Made by a program: the position numbers and the translations under genes. From assembly GCA_021372185.1 (NCBI GenBank), contig JAJFUY010000330.1:1-7977 (forward strand): 7,977 nucleotides of DNA, given 5' to 3'. The stretch's first letter is position 1. Every line of letters begins with the position of its first letter. The notes beneath the pieces are model-generated. The model was not told where the DNA came from. It saw only the letters and a program-made list of their open reading frames with translations, and did no database searches. Below, in pieces: positions 6,624 through 7,977 of the stretch. This stretch comes from Chlamydiales bacterium (GTDB lineage Bacteria > Chlamydiota > Chlamydiia > Chlamydiales > FEN-1388).

Positions 6624-7424
6624 ATGAAGAAGAAGTATCTTTCAGAACTTTATATTTATCCGGTGAAATCGTGTAAAGGCATGTCGCTTCGCAGCGTGCA
6701 TGTTGGTGCCAAAGGCCCAGCTATGGATAGGCGGTGGATGGTAGTAGATGCTAATGGCTGCTTTCTTTCACAGCGCTGCCTGCCTAAGATGGCACTTATT
6801 CATGCCAATTTAGACGATCATTACCTTTTTCTTTCGGCTCCTTCTAAAGTTCCACTTATGCTCTTACACCATCCCGTTGGTCCAACATGTGAAGTTACGG
6901 TTTGGCAAGATACGTGCTTGGCCTATGACATGGGTGATAAGGCAGCAGAGTGGGTAAGTGAGTTTTTAGAAGTTACTGCCCGCCTTGTTTTTATGCCAGA
7001 ACAGTCTATTCGTAAAGTGAACCCACAGTATGCAACGAGCACAAATGATGAAATAGGTTTTGCTGATGGATTTTCATTTTTACTTACTTGTGAACAATCG
7101 CTTTCTGATTTAAACACTCGCCTGGGCATGAATATGCGCATGAACCGCTTTAGACCAAATCTTGTAATTAGCAAAACAGAGCCTTACGAAGAAGATACCT
7201 GGAAGCGTATTCGCATTGGCAACATTACGTTCAATTGTGTAAAACCCTGCTCACGCTCTGTTATCACAACGATTAATCAAGAACGGGCAGAAGAGGGGAG
7301 TGAACCTCTAAACTCTATGGCGTCTTTCAGAGAAATTGATGGCAAAATCTGCTTTGGCCAAAACCTTACGCACGAAGGCTCTGGTATTTTAGAAGTTGGC
7401 ACTGAGATCGAAATTTTAAGCTAA
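6624..7424 (+). CDS. MOSC-domain protein, YcbX/mARC-like
   Basis: Proteins of this class bind molybdenum cofactor through a cysteine and, in YcbX and mitochondrial mARC, reduce N-hydroxylated compounds with electrons from a redox partner. From the ATG at 6624 the product has 266 residues. The N-terminal MOSC_N barrel is recognisable from LYIYPVKSCKG (residues 9-19) and the DRRWMVVD segment (35-42). The MOSC domain carries the pattern DGFSFLL...SLSDLN, NRFRPNLVIS, WKRIRIG and VKPCSRSVITTIN (206-218), ending in FGQNL. Cys209 in PCSRS occupies the expected cofactor-ligand position; the second Cys of the usual CSRC pair is Ser212. No ferredoxin domain is fused, so a separate electron donor would be needed. 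TTG 6597 with GGAG four bases upstream gives nine extra residues and is a real alternative. I prefer the ATG because family members start just before the YPVKS motif. Confidence 0.88.
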   Translation: MKKKYLSELYIYPVKSCKGMSLRSVHVGAKGPAMDRRWMVVDANGCFLSQRCLPKMALIHANLDDHYLFLSAPSKVPLMLLHHPVGPTCEVTVWQDTCLAYDMGDKAAEWVSEFLEVTARLVFMPEQSIRKVNPQYATSTNDEIGFADGFSFLLTCEQSLSDLNTRLGMNMRMNRFRPNLVISKTEPYEEDTWKRIRIGNITFNCVKPCSRSVITTINQERAEEGSEPLNSMASFREIDGKICFGQNLTHEGSGILEVGTEIEILS

Positions 7425-7819
7425 TCTGTTTGTGGTGGTTTTCTCAGCTGCTTTTTTGTGGATTTATGGCGTTTTGATTCTACAAGAATCGTCTTTTGAT
7501 TTTGGCTTCTTTTGCGATTTTGACGTCTCGTTTTTGCCAGTTCTTTAAGAGCATCTTCTTTAATTTTTCTTTTTGCCTCTACAAGCTTATCTAAGAGTAT
7601 TTTTCGGGCTACTACTCTGTTGTCTTCCCGTGAGCGTGATTGCTGGCATTTTATCTCTACACCGCTCGGAATGTGCTTGAGGTATACGCAAGAGGAGGTT
7701 TTATTTATCTTTTGGCCGCCGCTTCCTTGGCCTATGATAAATTTTTCTACCAAATCATCATCTTTTACACCCATTTTTTTGAGTGCAGCAGAGATTCTTT
7801 CGAGGTCAGTATCTACCAT
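7421..7819 (-). CDS. GGQ release-factor-like protein, probable ribosome rescue
   Basis: This 132-residue protein consists of the catalytic RF-1 domain and a basic tail, without the codon-recognition domains of RF1/RF2. The GGQ motif at 34-36 (GQGSGGQKINKTSS) places the glutamine that activates hydrolysis of peptidyl-tRNA in the ribosome's peptidyl-transferase centre. The following stretch, with HIPSG (49-53), CQQSRS (58-63) and NR-x3-ARKIL, resembles human mitochondrial C12orf65/MTRFR more than E. coli ArfB, by my reading without an alignment. Residues 83-132 are very rich in Lys and Arg and probably disordered, suited to rRNA binding. The likely job is freeing nascent chains from stalled ribosomes or split 50S subunits. 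The ATG at 7819 has no clear Shine-Dalgarno site. The stop codon (TAG) overlaps the MOSC gene's TAA head-on. The family call is firm; the exact rescue pathway is uncertain. Confidence 0.9.
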   Translation of the reverse strand: MVDTDLERISAALKKMGVKDDDLVEKFIIGQGSGGQKINKTSSCVYLKHIPSGVEIKCQQSRSREDNRVVARKILLDKLVEAKRKIKEDALKELAKTRRQNRKRSQNQKTILVESKRHKSTKKQLRKPPQTD

Positions 7820-7935
7820 AAAAAATTTTAATCTAGAGAGGGGAAATAAAAAATTCTATTTTGCTGTTCACAAAAAGTCATAATATGCCTATTAACCAGA
7901 AAAAATAGCAAATAATATTCTTCTGGGGACCGGGA

Positions 7936-7977
7936 ATGGCAAAGGTTACAAAAGTTCATCATCATCATCACCATCAC
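7936..7977 (+). CDS. Start of a gene for a protein with an N-terminal histidine run (partial)
   Basis: ATG at 7936 is preceded by a G-rich segment (GGGGACCGGGA, 7925-7935) that could serve as ribosome binding site, though at an imperfect distance. The visible product is MAKVTKV followed by at least seven histidines, and the reading frame is still open at the window edge. Natural His runs near the N terminus occur in metal-handling proteins, but fourteen residues do not identify a family. The codons are mostly CAT with interspersed CAC. The 116 bases between this gene and the divergent release-factor-like gene are AT-rich and should hold both promoters; I see only loose -10-like matches there (for example TAATAT near 7913). 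Confidence 0.5.
   Translation, partial: MAKVTKVHHHHHHH

Noticed and set aside
7620..7883. Plus-strand frames opposite the release-factor-like gene
   Set aside because: The GGQ-domain protein on the minus strand explains this DNA; the plus-strand products resemble nothing.

Overview
The window reads as ordinary bacterial chromosome. It is moderately AT-rich and compact, with short or overlapping intergenic gaps, and it has no insertion sequence, phage gene, CRISPR array, rRNA or tRNA that I can see. The lineage cannot be fixed from the sequence alone. The tRNA-guanine transglycosylase looks, from memory and without an alignment, like the queuine-using type known from Chlamydia. Paired with a YhhQ-type importer, it suggests a host-associated bacterium that salvages a host nucleobase, for example a chlamydia-like or Dependentiae-like organism. 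That assignment is inference.

Layout from left to right. Positions 1-214 are non-coding and hold hairpins, one of which is a plausible terminator for the leftward operon. Positions 215-3565 hold a three-gene operon on the minus strand, transcribed in the order yhhQ, tgt, then a TPR/Sel1-like repeat protein. yhhQ and tgt overlap by 20 bases, and the tgt to repeat-gene gap is 17 bases. Only 14 bases from the yhhQ GTG codon, a divergent gene on the plus strand (3580-5868) encodes a 762-residue protein with a central region resembling a GT-A fold glycosyltransferase. It converges across an AT-rich inverted repeat (5877-5930) on a small minus-strand gene for an exported protein (5940-6506). A MOSC-domain protein of the YcbX/mARC type follows on the plus strand (6624-7424, or from 6597). 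Its stop codon overlaps that of a convergent minus-strand gene for a GGQ-containing, release-factor-like ribosome-rescue protein (7421-7819). The last 42 bases are the start of a plus-strand gene whose product begins with a run of at least seven histidines.

The only clear functional unit is yhhQ-tgt: import of a deazapurine base and its exchange into tRNA anticodons to give queuosine. TGT positions equivalent to Zymomonas mobilis Cys158 and Val233 are Leu and Gly here, which opens the pocket as in the eukaryotic enzyme and predicts direct use of queuine rather than preQ1. The 39-residue-period repeat protein is probably co-transcribed with this pair, but its role is unknown. The remaining genes alternate in strand and show no evident shared pathway.
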